A stretch of 10,030 bases of DNA. Origin: an uncultured Desulfovibrio sp. GTDB taxonomy: Bacteria; Desulfobacterota; Desulfovibrionia; Desulfovibrionales; Desulfovibrionaceae. The translations under genes and the position numbers were made by a program. The stretch lies in contig USBZ01000061.1 of NCBI GenBank assembly GCA_900553065.1, forward strand, positions 1 through 10,030, given 5' to 3'. This document shows, in pieces, positions 1-6,320 of the stretch (its first letter is position 1; every line of letters begins with the position of its first letter). The notes under the pieces were generated by a model. It was not told where the DNA came from. It searched no databases and worked only from the letters and a program-made list of their open reading frames with translations.

Positions 1-14
1 GGCTTCGCCTTTTT
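1..14 (+). terminator. 3' part of a plus-strand terminator, cut by the window edge
   Basis: The window opens with a GGC-TTC-GCC mini-stem followed directly by five T (10-14). This looks like the apex and right arm of an intrinsic terminator whose left arm starts before base 1. It would serve a plus-strand gene to the left of the window. The full stem cannot be seen, so this is tentative. Confidence 0.4.
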
Positions 15-16
15 GG

Positions 17-41
17 AACTCCCCGCATAGCGGGGAGTTTT
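17..41 (+). terminator. Hairpin with short T-tail, probable plus-strand terminator
   Basis: A perfect 10-bp stem (17-26 with 30-39) has a 3-nt loop ATA and is followed by T up to position 41. The last two stem pairs use T38-T39, so the free tail is short. It faces a convergent upstream gene outside the window and lies back-to-back with the pyr operon terminator at 49-90. It could be a second-chance terminator after the hairpin at 1-14. Confidence 0.5.
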
Positions 42-48
42 CAGTCTT

Positions 49-90
49 AAAAAAAGGCCGGAGGGTCGCCCGAAGGCGGCCGCTCCGGCC
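49..90 (-). terminator. Rho-independent terminator of the pyr operon
   Basis: Read on the minus strand, GGCCGGAG pairs with CTCCGGCC (83-90 with 56-63). Inside it is a second stem of about six pairs closed by a TTCG-type tetraloop. The structure is followed by seven uninterrupted T (55 down to 49). It lies 94 nt after the pyrI stop and is the natural end of the minus-strand operon. Confidence 0.9.
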
Positions 91-184
91 TCATTATGCC
101 TCATTCAGCCAAGGCAATTGTACGGGAAAGCGCTTCTTCCTCTCATTACAGGAAAAGCAAATGCATCCCGCAGATTCCGCAGAA

Positions 185-610
185 TCAGTCTCTGCCCTTG
201 GCCCTGCTTTCGCAGTAGATGCAGCGGTATACCCGGTTTTCCCTGTCCGTGAGCTTGAAAATCTGAGGAAGTTCCTGCTCGGTGGAGGTAATGCAGCGGG
301 GGTTCTTGCAGCGGATGACGTTCACCACGCGCTCAGGCAGTTCCACGCTGAACTTGCGGTCAAGCTTTCCGTCGCGAACAATGCTTACGGTGATGCCGGG
401 ATCCACATAGCCGAGCACATCAAAGTTCAGGTCGATGATCTCGTCGATCTTGATGATGTCCTTGCGGCCCATCTTCCTGCTGGTCACGTTCTTCAGCACG
501 GCCACGGAACACTGGAGTTTGTCCAGATTGAGAATCCGGTACAGCTCCATGCTGAGGCCCGCTCTGATGTGATCAAGAACGATGCCGTTGGAAATTGCGT
601 CGATGACCAT
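185..610 (-). CDS. pyrI: Aspartate carbamoyltransferase regulatory chain PyrI
   Basis: This 141-residue protein is the non-catalytic regulatory chain of aspartate transcarbamoylase. In the family it binds CTP/ATP (and UTP) in its N-terminal domain and holds PyrB trimers together through a zinc domain. Visible signatures are the N-terminal nucleotide-domain opening (AISNGIVLDHI, residues 5-15), the MGRKDIIKID segment (47-56), and four zinc-ligand cysteines at 101, 106, 130 and 133 (C-x4-C-x23-C-x2-C). It is slightly shorter than the 153-residue E. coli chain, mostly at the ends, and looks intact. The ATG follows the pyrB TAG by one base and has a G-rich ribosome site (GGGGGTG, 7 nt upstream), so it is translationally coupled to pyrB. 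The stop is TGA at 185-187. It is the last gene of the operon, 94 nt from the terminator. Confidence 0.96.
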   Translation of the reverse strand: MVIDAISNGIVLDHIRAGLSMELYRILNLDKLQCSVAVLKNVTSRKMGRKDIIKIDEIIDLNFDVLGYVDPGITVSIVRDGKLDRKFSVELPERVVNVIRCKNPRCITSTEQELPQIFKLTDRENRVYRCIYCESRAKGRD

Positions 611-611
611 G

Positions 612-1526
612 CTAGTTCACCCCCAGCAGTTTCATGATGAGCGCCATGCGCATGTATTTGCCGTTCAGCACCTGACGGAAATAGGCGGCTCTCGGATCCT
701 TGTCCACGGCAACGGAAATCTCGTTCACTCGGGGCAGAGGATGCATCACGCACATGTCCTCACGGGCGCTCTTCATCTTTTCAGGCGTGAGCACATAGCT
801 GTCTTTAAGACGGATATAGTCGGCCTCGTTGAAGAAGCGTTCCTTCTGCACACGGGTCATGTACAGCACGTCGAGCGAAGGCATGGCCTCCAGAAGATCC
901 GTGGTCTCCTCATAGGCGATGCCGTTTCTTTCCATCACGTCCTTGCGGATGTAGCCGGGCAGACGCAGTTCATCGGGAGAGATGAGCACGAACTTCACGT
1001 TGCTGTAGCGGGACATGGCCGCAATCAGGGAATGCACGGTGCGCCCGAACTTGAGGTCGCCGCACAGGCCGATGACGAGATTGTCCAGCCTGCCCTTCTC
1101 GCGCCAGATGGTGAGCAGGTCGGCAAGCGTCTGGGTGGGATGGTTGTGACCGCCGTCGCCGGCATTGATCACGGGTACGGAAGCGTTCATGGCCGCCACG
1201 AGAGGCGCGCCTTCCTTGGGATGGCGCATGGCAATGATGTCGGCATAGCAGCTGACCACCTGCACGGTGTCGGCCACGCTTTCGCCCTTGGAGGCGGAAG
1301 AGCTCTGCGCTTCGGAAAAGCCGAGGACGTTGCCGCCGAGTTCGTACATGGCGGCCTCGAAGCTGAGGCGGGTACGCGTGGAAGGTTCAAAGAACAGCGT
1401 AGCCAGCTTTTTGCCGCGGCATTTCTGAGCGTACTTTCCGGGATCGGCAATGATGTCCAGCGCCGTGGAGAGAAGCTGTTCAATGTCCTGCGTCGAAAGA
1501 TCCCGGATGTCTATCAGACTTTCCAT
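612..1526 (-). CDS. pyrB: Aspartate carbamoyltransferase catalytic chain PyrB
   Basis: This cytosolic enzyme condenses carbamoyl phosphate with L-aspartate to N-carbamoyl-aspartate, the committed step of pyrimidine synthesis. The 304 residues match the family length. The carbamoyl-phosphate loop STRTR is at 49-53 and the mobile-loop lysine is K80 in SSSASKGES. The GDGGHNHPTQTL segment is at 123-134 and HPLPR at 262-266. The reading frame is open 35 codons further upstream, but the ATG at 1526 is preferred: it matches the family N-terminus, has GGAG six bases upstream, and sits one base after the pyrE TAG. The pyrI start lies one base after its own TAG. The adjacent pyrI implies an allosteric PyrB-PyrI holoenzyme rather than an unregulated trimer. 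Confidence 0.97.
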   Translation of the reverse strand: MESLIDIRDLSTQDIEQLLSTALDIIADPGKYAQKCRGKKLATLFFEPSTRTRLSFEAAMYELGGNVLGFSEAQSSSASKGESVADTVQVVSCYADIIAMRHPKEGAPLVAAMNASVPVINAGDGGHNHPTQTLADLLTIWREKGRLDNLVIGLCGDLKFGRTVHSLIAAMSRYSNVKFVLISPDELRLPGYIRKDVMERNGIAYEETTDLLEAMPSLDVLYMTRVQKERFFNEADYIRLKDSYVLTPEKMKSAREDMCVMHPLPRVNEISVAVDKDPRAAYFRQVLNGKYMRMALIMKLLGVN

Positions 1527-1527
1527 G

Positions 1528-2169
1528 CTACGCTCCGATCCAGCTCTCGTCGGAAGGATTGTTGCGGAAGGCGATGAGACGGGCCACGTCCTCCTTGCGG
1601 ATGTAGCCGCTTTCCGCAGCCACTTCGGCAATGGTGTCGAAGTTGGTGAGGCTCACGTTCTTCACACCGGCTTCGGCCAGGCGATCAAGGCCCTTCTTCA
1701 TGCCGTAGGTGAAGATACTGGCCACGCCGAGCACTTCGGCGCCGGCCTCGCGCAGCACCTTGACCACTTCAAGCACGCTGCCTGCCGTGGAAATGAGATC
1801 CTCGATGACCACGACCTTCTGGCCGGGTTCCAGACGACCTTCAATCTGATTGCCGCGGCCGTGATCCTTGGCGCTGGAGCGGACATAGCCCATGGGCAGA
1901 CCCATGATGTGCCCCACGATGGCCGCATGAGCGATACCGGCGGTGCTGGTTCCCATGAGCACTTCACATTCGGGATATTCCTCACGCACCACGGCGGCGA
2001 GGGCGTTTTCCACGTCGTTGCGCACTTCGGGAGCAGTCAGGGTGAGACGGTTGTCGCAGTACACGGGGCTCTTGATGCCGCTGGCCCAGATGAAGGGTTC
2101 GTCGGGACGGAAGAACACGGCCTTGATGGAAAGAAGATCGCCGGCAATAAGCTTCTGACGGGAATCCAT
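1528..2169 (-). CDS. pyrE: Orotate phosphoribosyltransferase PyrE
   Basis: PyrE transfers the phosphoribosyl group of PRPP to orotate, giving OMP and pyrophosphate. The protein has 213 residues, the usual size. The PRPP-binding motif VVVIEDLISTAGS lies at 119-131 with its acidic pair ED. The flexible catalytic loop KDHGRGNQIEG lies at 101-111. The orotate/PRPP side contains FIWASGIKSPVYCDNR (26-41). The frame is open for another 48 codons upstream, but the ATG at 2169 is chosen because a clear AAGGAG lies eight bases before it and the residues upstream do not resemble the family. It is separated from pyrF by an unusually long 177-nt spacer and joined to pyrB by a single base. Confidence 0.96.
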   Translation of the reverse strand: MDSRQKLIAGDLLSIKAVFFRPDEPFIWASGIKSPVYCDNRLTLTAPEVRNDVENALAAVVREEYPECEVLMGTSTAGIAHAAIVGHIMGLPMGYVRSSAKDHGRGNQIEGRLEPGQKVVVIEDLISTAGSVLEVVKVLREAGAEVLGVASIFTYGMKKGLDRLAEAGVKNVSLTNFDTIAEVAAESGYIRKEDVARLIAFRNNPSDESWIGA

Positions 2170-2198
2170 GATGATGACTCCTTGAAGATGAAAGATCC

Positions 2199-2216
2199 GT
2201 CCGCCGTCCGGCGGAC
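2199..2216 (-). other. Strong hairpin in the pyrF-pyrE spacer, just upstream of the pyrE ribosome site
   Basis: A perfect 7-bp GC-rich stem (GTCCGCC with GGCGGAC) closes a 4-nt loop. It ends about 30 nt before the pyrE ATG and about 15 nt before its AAGGAG site. It is not followed by a T-run on the minus strand, so it is not a classical terminator. It could stabilise or mark the 5' end of a processed pyrEBI message. The pairing is visible; the role is unknown. Confidence 0.45.
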
Positions 2217-2235
2217 TTCTGAAAAAACACGTTTC

Positions 2236-2251
2236 CGGCAGAAAAAACTGC
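2236..2251 (-). other. Small T-loop hairpin in the pyrF-pyrE spacer
   Basis: On the minus strand GGCAG and CTGCC (5 bp) flank a loop of six T. A second run of six T follows about ten bases later (2222-2227). A GC-rich stem (GGCGCG with CGCGCC) followed by TTT lies shortly upstream, at about 2263-2282. These are terminator-like or pause-like ingredients, but no stem here has a clean adjacent T-run. I do not call a terminator. Confidence 0.3.
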
Positions 2252-2346
2252 CTTCCGCGGAAAGGCGCGGCTTTCGCGCGCCCTTCCTGCGGGAACGGGA
2301 CGGAAACGTTCACGCCGCAAGGCCGGAAAAAGGCCTGTCTGCGGTC

Positions 2347-3054
2347 TTACCCGAGAAATTCCCTGACGCAGCGACGGTACGCCGCCACAGGATCGTCCGC
2401 CTGCGTGATGGGCCGCCCCACCACGATGAAGTCGGAACCCAGTTCCCGTGCACGGGCCGGCGTAGTCACGCGCACCTGATCGCCCTTCTCTCCGTCGGCA
2501 AAGCGCACGCCGGGGGTCACGGTCAGAAAGTCGCTGCCGCACACTTCATGCACCTTTCCGGCCTCAAGGGGCGAGCATACCACGCCGTCGAGTCCGGCAA
2601 ACCTTGCGCGGGAGGCGTAGTGCATGACCACCTCGTCCAGAGGACGATCAATGAGAAGATCCTCGCGCATGCGCTCTTCGCTCGTGGAGGTAAGCTGCGT
2701 AACGGCAATGAGCAGCGGACGGCTGCCGTCGGGACGGGTCAGTCCCTTCAGGGCATCCTGCATCATGGCCACGGTTCCGGCGGCATGCAGATTGCACATA
2801 TCCACGTCCAGCGCGCTCAGCACGGCCATAGCCTTGCGCACCGTATTGGGAATGTCGTGCAGCTTGAGATCGAGGAAAATGCGATGTCCGCGGGCCTTGA
2901 TGGCGCGCACGATATCGGGACCTTCGGCATAGTACAGTTCCATGCCGATCTTCACGAAGGGCTTTTCCTCCGTGAACAGACCGAGAAAGTCCATGACTTC
3001 GGCTCTGCTGCTGAAGTCGCAGGCCACCATGACGTCTTTATTGAGCGTATGCAT
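2347..3054 (-). CDS. pyrF: Orotidine-5'-phosphate decarboxylase PyrF
   Basis: PyrF decarboxylates OMP to UMP, the last step of the de novo route. The 235 residues fit the short bacterial PyrF form. The catalytic D-x-K-x-x-D signature is DLKLHD at 62-67 (Asp62, Lys64, Asp67). An N-terminal substrate aspartate is in VACDFS (10-15). The phosphate-binding end contains TPGVR (180-184) and VVGRPIT (211-217). The start at 3054 matches the family opening, has GGAGGAG about seven bases upstream, and overlaps the pyrD stop by one base (TGATG), which argues for coupling. The frame stays open 31 codons upstream, but that stretch lies inside pyrD and is not PyrF-like. Confidence 0.97.
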   Translation of the reverse strand: MHTLNKDVMVACDFSSRAEVMDFLGLFTEEKPFVKIGMELYYAEGPDIVRAIKARGHRIFLDLKLHDIPNTVRKAMAVLSALDVDMCNLHAAGTVAMMQDALKGLTRPDGSRPLLIAVTQLTSTSEERMREDLLIDRPLDEVVMHYASRARFAGLDGVVCSPLEAGKVHEVCGSDFLTVTPGVRFADGEKGDQVRVTTPARARELGSDFIVVGRPITQADDPVAAYRRCVREFLG

Positions 3055-3965
3055 CAGTGAGCTCCTCCGATGATATCCCTGAGAGAGGTTATGCCGTACT
3101 GTTCCATGACGGCGGGAAGCTCGGCAAGAATCTTCGGGCAGGCCCACGGATCAACCAGGTTGGCCGAGCCGATTTCCACGGCCGTGGCGCCCGCCAGCAT
3201 CATTTCGATCACGTCGCGGGCCGAGGTCACGCCGCCCATGCCTATGATGGGCAGCTTCACGGTCTCATAGACCTGATAGACCATGCGCAGCGCCACGGGC
3301 AGGATGGCGCTGCCGGAAAAGCCGCCCATCTTGTTGGCGATGACGGGCTTTCTCGTGCGCAGGTCGATACGCATGCCGAGCAGCGTATTGATGAGGCTGA
3401 TGCCGTCGGCGCCGGCTTCCGCCGCAGCGGCGGCCAGAGGAACGATGTCGGTGACGTTGGGCGAAAGCTTCACGTACACAGGCTTCTTCGTCACGGCCTT
3501 CACGGCCTTCGTCACGGCGGAAATGCCGAGGGGATCCGTGCCGAAGCTCATGCAGCCGTTGTGCACGTTGGGGCAGCTCACGTTCACCTCGATGATGCCC
3601 ACCTGATCTTCCTTATCGATGCGGGCGCAGCATTCGGCGTATTCTTCCACGGAAAAGCCGCCGATATTGGCAATGACCTTTTTATGGAAGCACTTCTTCA
3701 GACGGGGCAGCTCTTCGCTGATCACTCTGTCGACGCCGGGATTCTGCATGCCCACGGCATTGATCATGCCGGAAGGCGTTTCCGCGATGCGGGGCGTGGG
3801 ATTGCCGAAGCGGGGCTCCAGCGTGGTTCCCTTGAAGGAAAAGGAGCCGAGAATATTGATGTCGTAAAGTTCGGCGAACTCGTAGCCGTAGCCGAAGGTG
3901 CCGCTGGCCGGAATGAGCGGATTGTCCAGTTCCAGACTGCTGAGCGTTACTTTCAGATCTGCCAT
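3054..3965 (-). CDS. pyrD: Dihydroorotate dehydrogenase class 1B, catalytic subunit
   Basis: This FMN-containing TIM-barrel subunit oxidises dihydroorotate to orotate in the cytosol. It has 303 residues. The class 1 catalytic base is a cysteine (Cys131) in NVSCPNVHNG (128-137), unlike the serine of membrane-bound class 2 enzymes. FMN-phosphate contacts are expected at IIGMGGV (240-246) and EIGSANL (264-270). The substrate region includes NAVGMQNPG (69-77). Class 1B rather than 1A is supported by the adjoining pyrK. The ATG at 3965 has one of the best ribosome sites in the window (AAGGAGGTG), placed inside the end of pyrK; the two genes overlap by 13 nt, suggesting matched output of the two subunits. 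Confidence 0.97.
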   Translation of the reverse strand: MADLKVTLSSLELDNPLIPASGTFGYGYEFAELYDINILGSFSFKGTTLEPRFGNPTPRIAETPSGMINAVGMQNPGVDRVISEELPRLKKCFHKKVIANIGGFSVEEYAECCARIDKEDQVGIIEVNVSCPNVHNGCMSFGTDPLGISAVTKAVKAVTKKPVYVKLSPNVTDIVPLAAAAAEAGADGISLINTLLGMRIDLRTRKPVIANKMGGFSGSAILPVALRMVYQVYETVKLPIIGMGGVTSARDVIEMMLAGATAVEIGSANLVDPWACPKILAELPAVMEQYGITSLRDIIGGAH

Positions 3966-4690
3966 TCCAGCACCTCCTTATCGAACACGGGGCCGTCCTT
4001 GCACACGCGTCTGCTGCCTTCCTTCGTCATGATGCTGCATCCCATGCAGGCGCCGAAACCGCAGCCCATGCGTTCTTCAAGGCTGAACTCTCCGCTTGTG
4101 CCCTGCGTGGCCCTGTACAGGGCATGCAGCATAGGCATGGGACCGCAGCTGTACACATGGCTGAAGGATTCGGGAAGCGCATTGGTGACGAAGCCCTTCA
4201 CGCCGACGCTGCCGTCCACGGTGGCAACGATGACACGGGCTCCGAGCTGCTCGAACTCGCGGGCATAGAAGATCTCGTCGGCCTTGTTGAAGCCGAGTAT
4301 GACCGTCACTTTTCTGCCTGCGGCAATGAGCTTTCTGGCCAGATTGAACAGCGGAGGCACGCCTACGCCGCCGCCCACCAGAAGAGGAGCGTCGCCGCTG
4401 TTCTCCACTTCAAAGCCGTGTCCGAGACCGACGAGAGCATCCAGCGTTTCGCCTTCCTTCATCTTTGCCATGAGATCCGTGCCCTGCCCCACGACCTTGT
4501 AAATGATGGTGATGGTATGCTCATCGTAGTCGCAGACGGAAATGGGACGGCGCAGGAAAAATCCCGGAAGACTGATTTCAATGAACTGACCGGGCATGGT
4601 CATGGCCGACGTGTCGCCGGAAAGGACCATGCGGTACACGTCCTTCGTAAGCCGGTCATGCCCGACTATCGTATATGTTCCCTGTTTCAT
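3953..4690 (-). CDS. pyrK: Dihydroorotate dehydrogenase electron-transfer subunit PyrK
   Basis: PyrK carries FAD and a [2Fe-2S] cluster and passes electrons from the FMN of PyrD to NAD+. The 245 residues show the ferredoxin-reductase-like FAD motif RRPIS (47-51) and the nucleotide-binding stretch LLVGGGVGVPPLF (103-115). The C-terminal cluster has cysteines 210, 215, 218 and 230 (C-x4-C-x2-C-x11-C). All expected ligands are present. I start it at 4690 because GGAG lies five bases upstream and the sequence from KQGTYTIV resembles the family. In-frame ATGs at 4705 and 4759 have no good ribosome site. It precedes pyrD with a 13-nt overlap and follows pyrC after 127 nt. Confidence 0.95.
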   Translation of the reverse strand: MKQGTYTIVGHDRLTKDVYRMVLSGDTSAMTMPGQFIEISLPGFFLRRPISVCDYDEHTITIIYKVVGQGTDLMAKMKEGETLDALVGLGHGFEVENSGDAPLLVGGGVGVPPLFNLARKLIAAGRKVTVILGFNKADEIFYAREFEQLGARVIVATVDGSVGVKGFVTNALPESFSHVYSCGPMPMLHALYRATQGTSGEFSLEERMGCGFGACMGCSIMTKEGSRRVCKDGPVFDKEVLEWQI

Positions 4691-4740
4691 GCTGGCTCCG
4701 CACATGATGTTTTCTGTGTTGCAGAGAAAGAATTCCGTCA

Positions 4741-4817
4741 CGAAGCGCCCCTTCCGCAAAACGCGGCAAAGGGGCGGAGGAATCCGGCCCGAACGGGCCT
4801 TCTTCCGGGGCGCTTCG
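4741..4817 (-). repeat. Long inverted repeat with internal hairpins between pyrC and pyrK
   Basis: A perfect 11-bp inverted repeat (4741-4751 with 4807-4817; arms CGAAGCGCCCC and GGGGCGCTTCG) begins directly next to the pyrC stop codon. Inside lie a GGCCC/GGGCC hairpin with a 4-nt loop (4786-4799) and a competing stem, CCCCTT/AAGGGG plus CCGC/GCGG with a 2-nt bulge (4748-4774). No T-run follows on the minus strand, so it is not an ordinary intrinsic terminator. It could protect the upstream pyrC message, reduce read-through, or be a repeated intergenic element of this genome. Confidence 0.6.
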
Positions 4818-6086
4818 TTACGCCCTTTCGTTCCAGGCCGTCTCGCCGCCGACCAGCGTCAGCACGCAGCGGCCGAAAAGCTTTTCACCGGCAAAGGGCG
4901 TGGCACGCCCCATGCTGAAAAATTCCTCAGGATTCACCACCCATTCGCGGGAGAGATCGAACGCCGCCAGATCCGCCGGCTGCCCTTCCTCAAGGAAGGA
5001 TCCGATGCCGAAACGCTTCGACGGACGCACGGACATGAGCTCCACCAGCTTCTCGAGCGAAAGAACGCCCTTTTTCACGAAATGGGTGTACATGACCGCA
5101 AAGGCCGTTTCCAGTCCGACCACGCCCATGGCGCTCTTCTCAAGACCTCTGTTCTTGGCGTCGGCCTCATGCGGAGCATGGTCGGTGGCGATCATGTCCA
5201 CCGTGCCGTCCAGAATGCCCTCAATAAGCGCGGTCCTGTCCTCTTCCCCACGCAGGGGAGGATTCATCTTGAAGCGTCCGTCTTCCTGAAGGTCGCCGTC
5301 GCAGAGCACCAGATAATGAGGCCCGGTCTCGCAGGTGATGTCCACGCCCTCCGCCTTGGCCCGGCGTATGATGTCCACGCTTTCCTTCGTGGAAATATGG
5401 CAGACATGATAGCTTGCTCCGGTTTCGCGCGCGAGCTCCACGTCCCGGGCGATCTGCCCCCATTCGCTCTCGGAGCATATGCCGCGGTGTCCGTGAGCGC
5501 GCGCGTACTTACCGTCGTGAATGTAACCGCCGCGAAGCAGTTCGTTCACTTCGCAGTGGGCGGCAATGATCTTTCCCAGCCTTTTGGCCTCGATCATGGC
5601 TTCGCGCATCATGGCCTCATTCTGTACGCCGCGGCCGTCGTCGGAAAAGCCCGCAACGAAGGGCGCCATGCCTTCCATGTCGGCAAGCTCGCGCCCCTTC
5701 TCCTCCACAGTGATGGTGCCGTAGGGCAGCACACGGATCACGGCATCGCGCCGGATGATCTCACGCTGCCTTTCAAGGTGCTCCACGGAGTCCGGCGCAG
5801 GATTCAGATTGGGCATGGTGCACACCGTGGTGTACCCGCCGTGGGCGCCCGCCAAGCTTCCCGTACGCATGGTCTCCTTGCATGAAAAACCCGGCTCACG
5901 GAAATGCACATGGACATCCACGAGGCCGGGAACAATACAACACCCGCTCATATCAAATTCAGACACCCCCTCCATCGGAGGTATCTGCGGGGCCAGTCGC
6001 TCTATTCTGCCGCCCCTAACGAGCACATCGTGCTTTACAAAACCCGAAGGTCTGTACACCTCGGCGTTTCTCAGGATGCAATCCAT
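4818..6086 (-). CDS. pyrC: Dihydroorotase (class I type) PyrC
   Basis: This zinc metalloenzyme of the amidohydrolase superfamily cyclises carbamoyl-aspartate to dihydroorotate. Its 422 residues fit the longer class I/AllB-like family rather than the ~345-residue E. coli PyrC. The metal motif D-x-H-x-H is DVHVH (57-61), followed by FREPG. Other ligands or catalytic residues are GFSDDG (146-151), His177 in AAHCE, His230 in YHVCHIS, and Asp302 in ATDHAPH. CETGPHYL (252-259) and FKMNPPLR (272-279) are typical of dihydroorotase and help separate it from hydantoinase and allantoinase. The ATG at 6086 has AAGGAG five bases upstream; an in-frame ATG 15 codons earlier lies inside the terminator hairpin and is unlikely. 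It heads the pyr cluster, so its leader probably controls the cluster. Confidence 0.95.
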   Translation of the reverse strand: MDCILRNAEVYRPSGFVKHDVLVRGGRIERLAPQIPPMEGVSEFDMSGCCIVPGLVDVHVHFREPGFSCKETMRTGSLAGAHGGYTTVCTMPNLNPAPDSVEHLERQREIIRRDAVIRVLPYGTITVEEKGRELADMEGMAPFVAGFSDDGRGVQNEAMMREAMIEAKRLGKIIAAHCEVNELLRGGYIHDGKYARAHGHRGICSESEWGQIARDVELARETGASYHVCHISTKESVDIIRRAKAEGVDITCETGPHYLVLCDGDLQEDGRFKMNPPLRGEEDRTALIEGILDGTVDMIATDHAPHEADAKNRGLEKSAMGVVGLETAFAVMYTHFVKKGVLSLEKLVELMSVRPSKRFGIGSFLEEGQPADLAAFDLSREWVVNPEEFFSMGRATPFAGEKLFGRCVLTLVGGETAWNERA

Positions 6087-6099
6087 GAAGACTCCTTGG

Positions 6100-6124
6100 A
6101 AAAAGCCCGGCCCGCAGGCCGGGC
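6100..6124 (-). terminator. Intrinsic terminator or attenuator directly upstream of pyrC
   Basis: On the minus strand, GCCCGGCC and GGCCGGGC form a perfect 8-bp stem (6117-6124 with 6105-6112) with a 4-nt loop. Five T (6104-6100) follow immediately. Only two bases separate the T-run from the AAGGAG of pyrC, and the pyrC ATG is 14 nt from the run. A promoter cannot fit between, so any transcript entering pyrC must pass this structure. It is therefore either an attenuator for the pyr genes or a leaky argD terminator inside one operon. Confidence 0.85.
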
Positions 6125-6150
6125 ATCTCATGAGAGCTGTTCAAGTCAAA

Positions 6151-6174
6151 ACCGTGTTCCGCCCGGAAAACGGT
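6151..6174 (-). other. Leader hairpin 1 upstream of pyrC
   Basis: Bases 6165-6174 and 6151-6160 pair over ten positions with one mismatch around a 4-nt loop, on the minus strand ACCGTTTTCC / GGAACACGGT. Three further T follow. It lies 26 nt before the pyrC-proximal terminator. It may be a pause or terminator hairpin, making the leader a two-hairpin arrangement. Function is inferred only. Confidence 0.5.
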
Positions 6175-6320
6175 CATGGCTTCCTACTGTTTTGTCCCCG
6201 GCCGGAGCTGAGGCGGCGGAACCTTTTCCGCATACCTTCCGGCGCAGGGAGAACTTCCGGCGTCTGCCGGGCGGCATCCGCACGCAGGGCGAAGCCGCAC
6301 AGCTTTACCGGATAACGTCT

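Noticed and set aside
91..184. Small reading frames between the pyrI stop and the operon terminator (6 and 13 codons), and the near-repeat CCGCAGATT/CCGCAGAAT at 166-183
   Set aside because: Too short, without clear ribosome sites. The repeat is just two short imperfect copies. I read this as 3' untranslated sequence.
2170..2313. N-terminal extension of PyrE from an upstream in-frame start at 2313
   Set aside because: The added 48 residues are unlike any OPRTase N-terminus, and a strong AAGGAG marks the start at 2169.
6121..6149. TTGACT at 6149-6144 (minus strand) as a -35 for a pyrC promoter
   Set aside because: At 16-18 bases spacing the -10 positions read GATGCC, ATGCCC or similar, with almost no consensus match, and the start site would fall in the terminator stem. 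A 10-bp palindrome (6126-6135) sits there, but I cannot support an operator.
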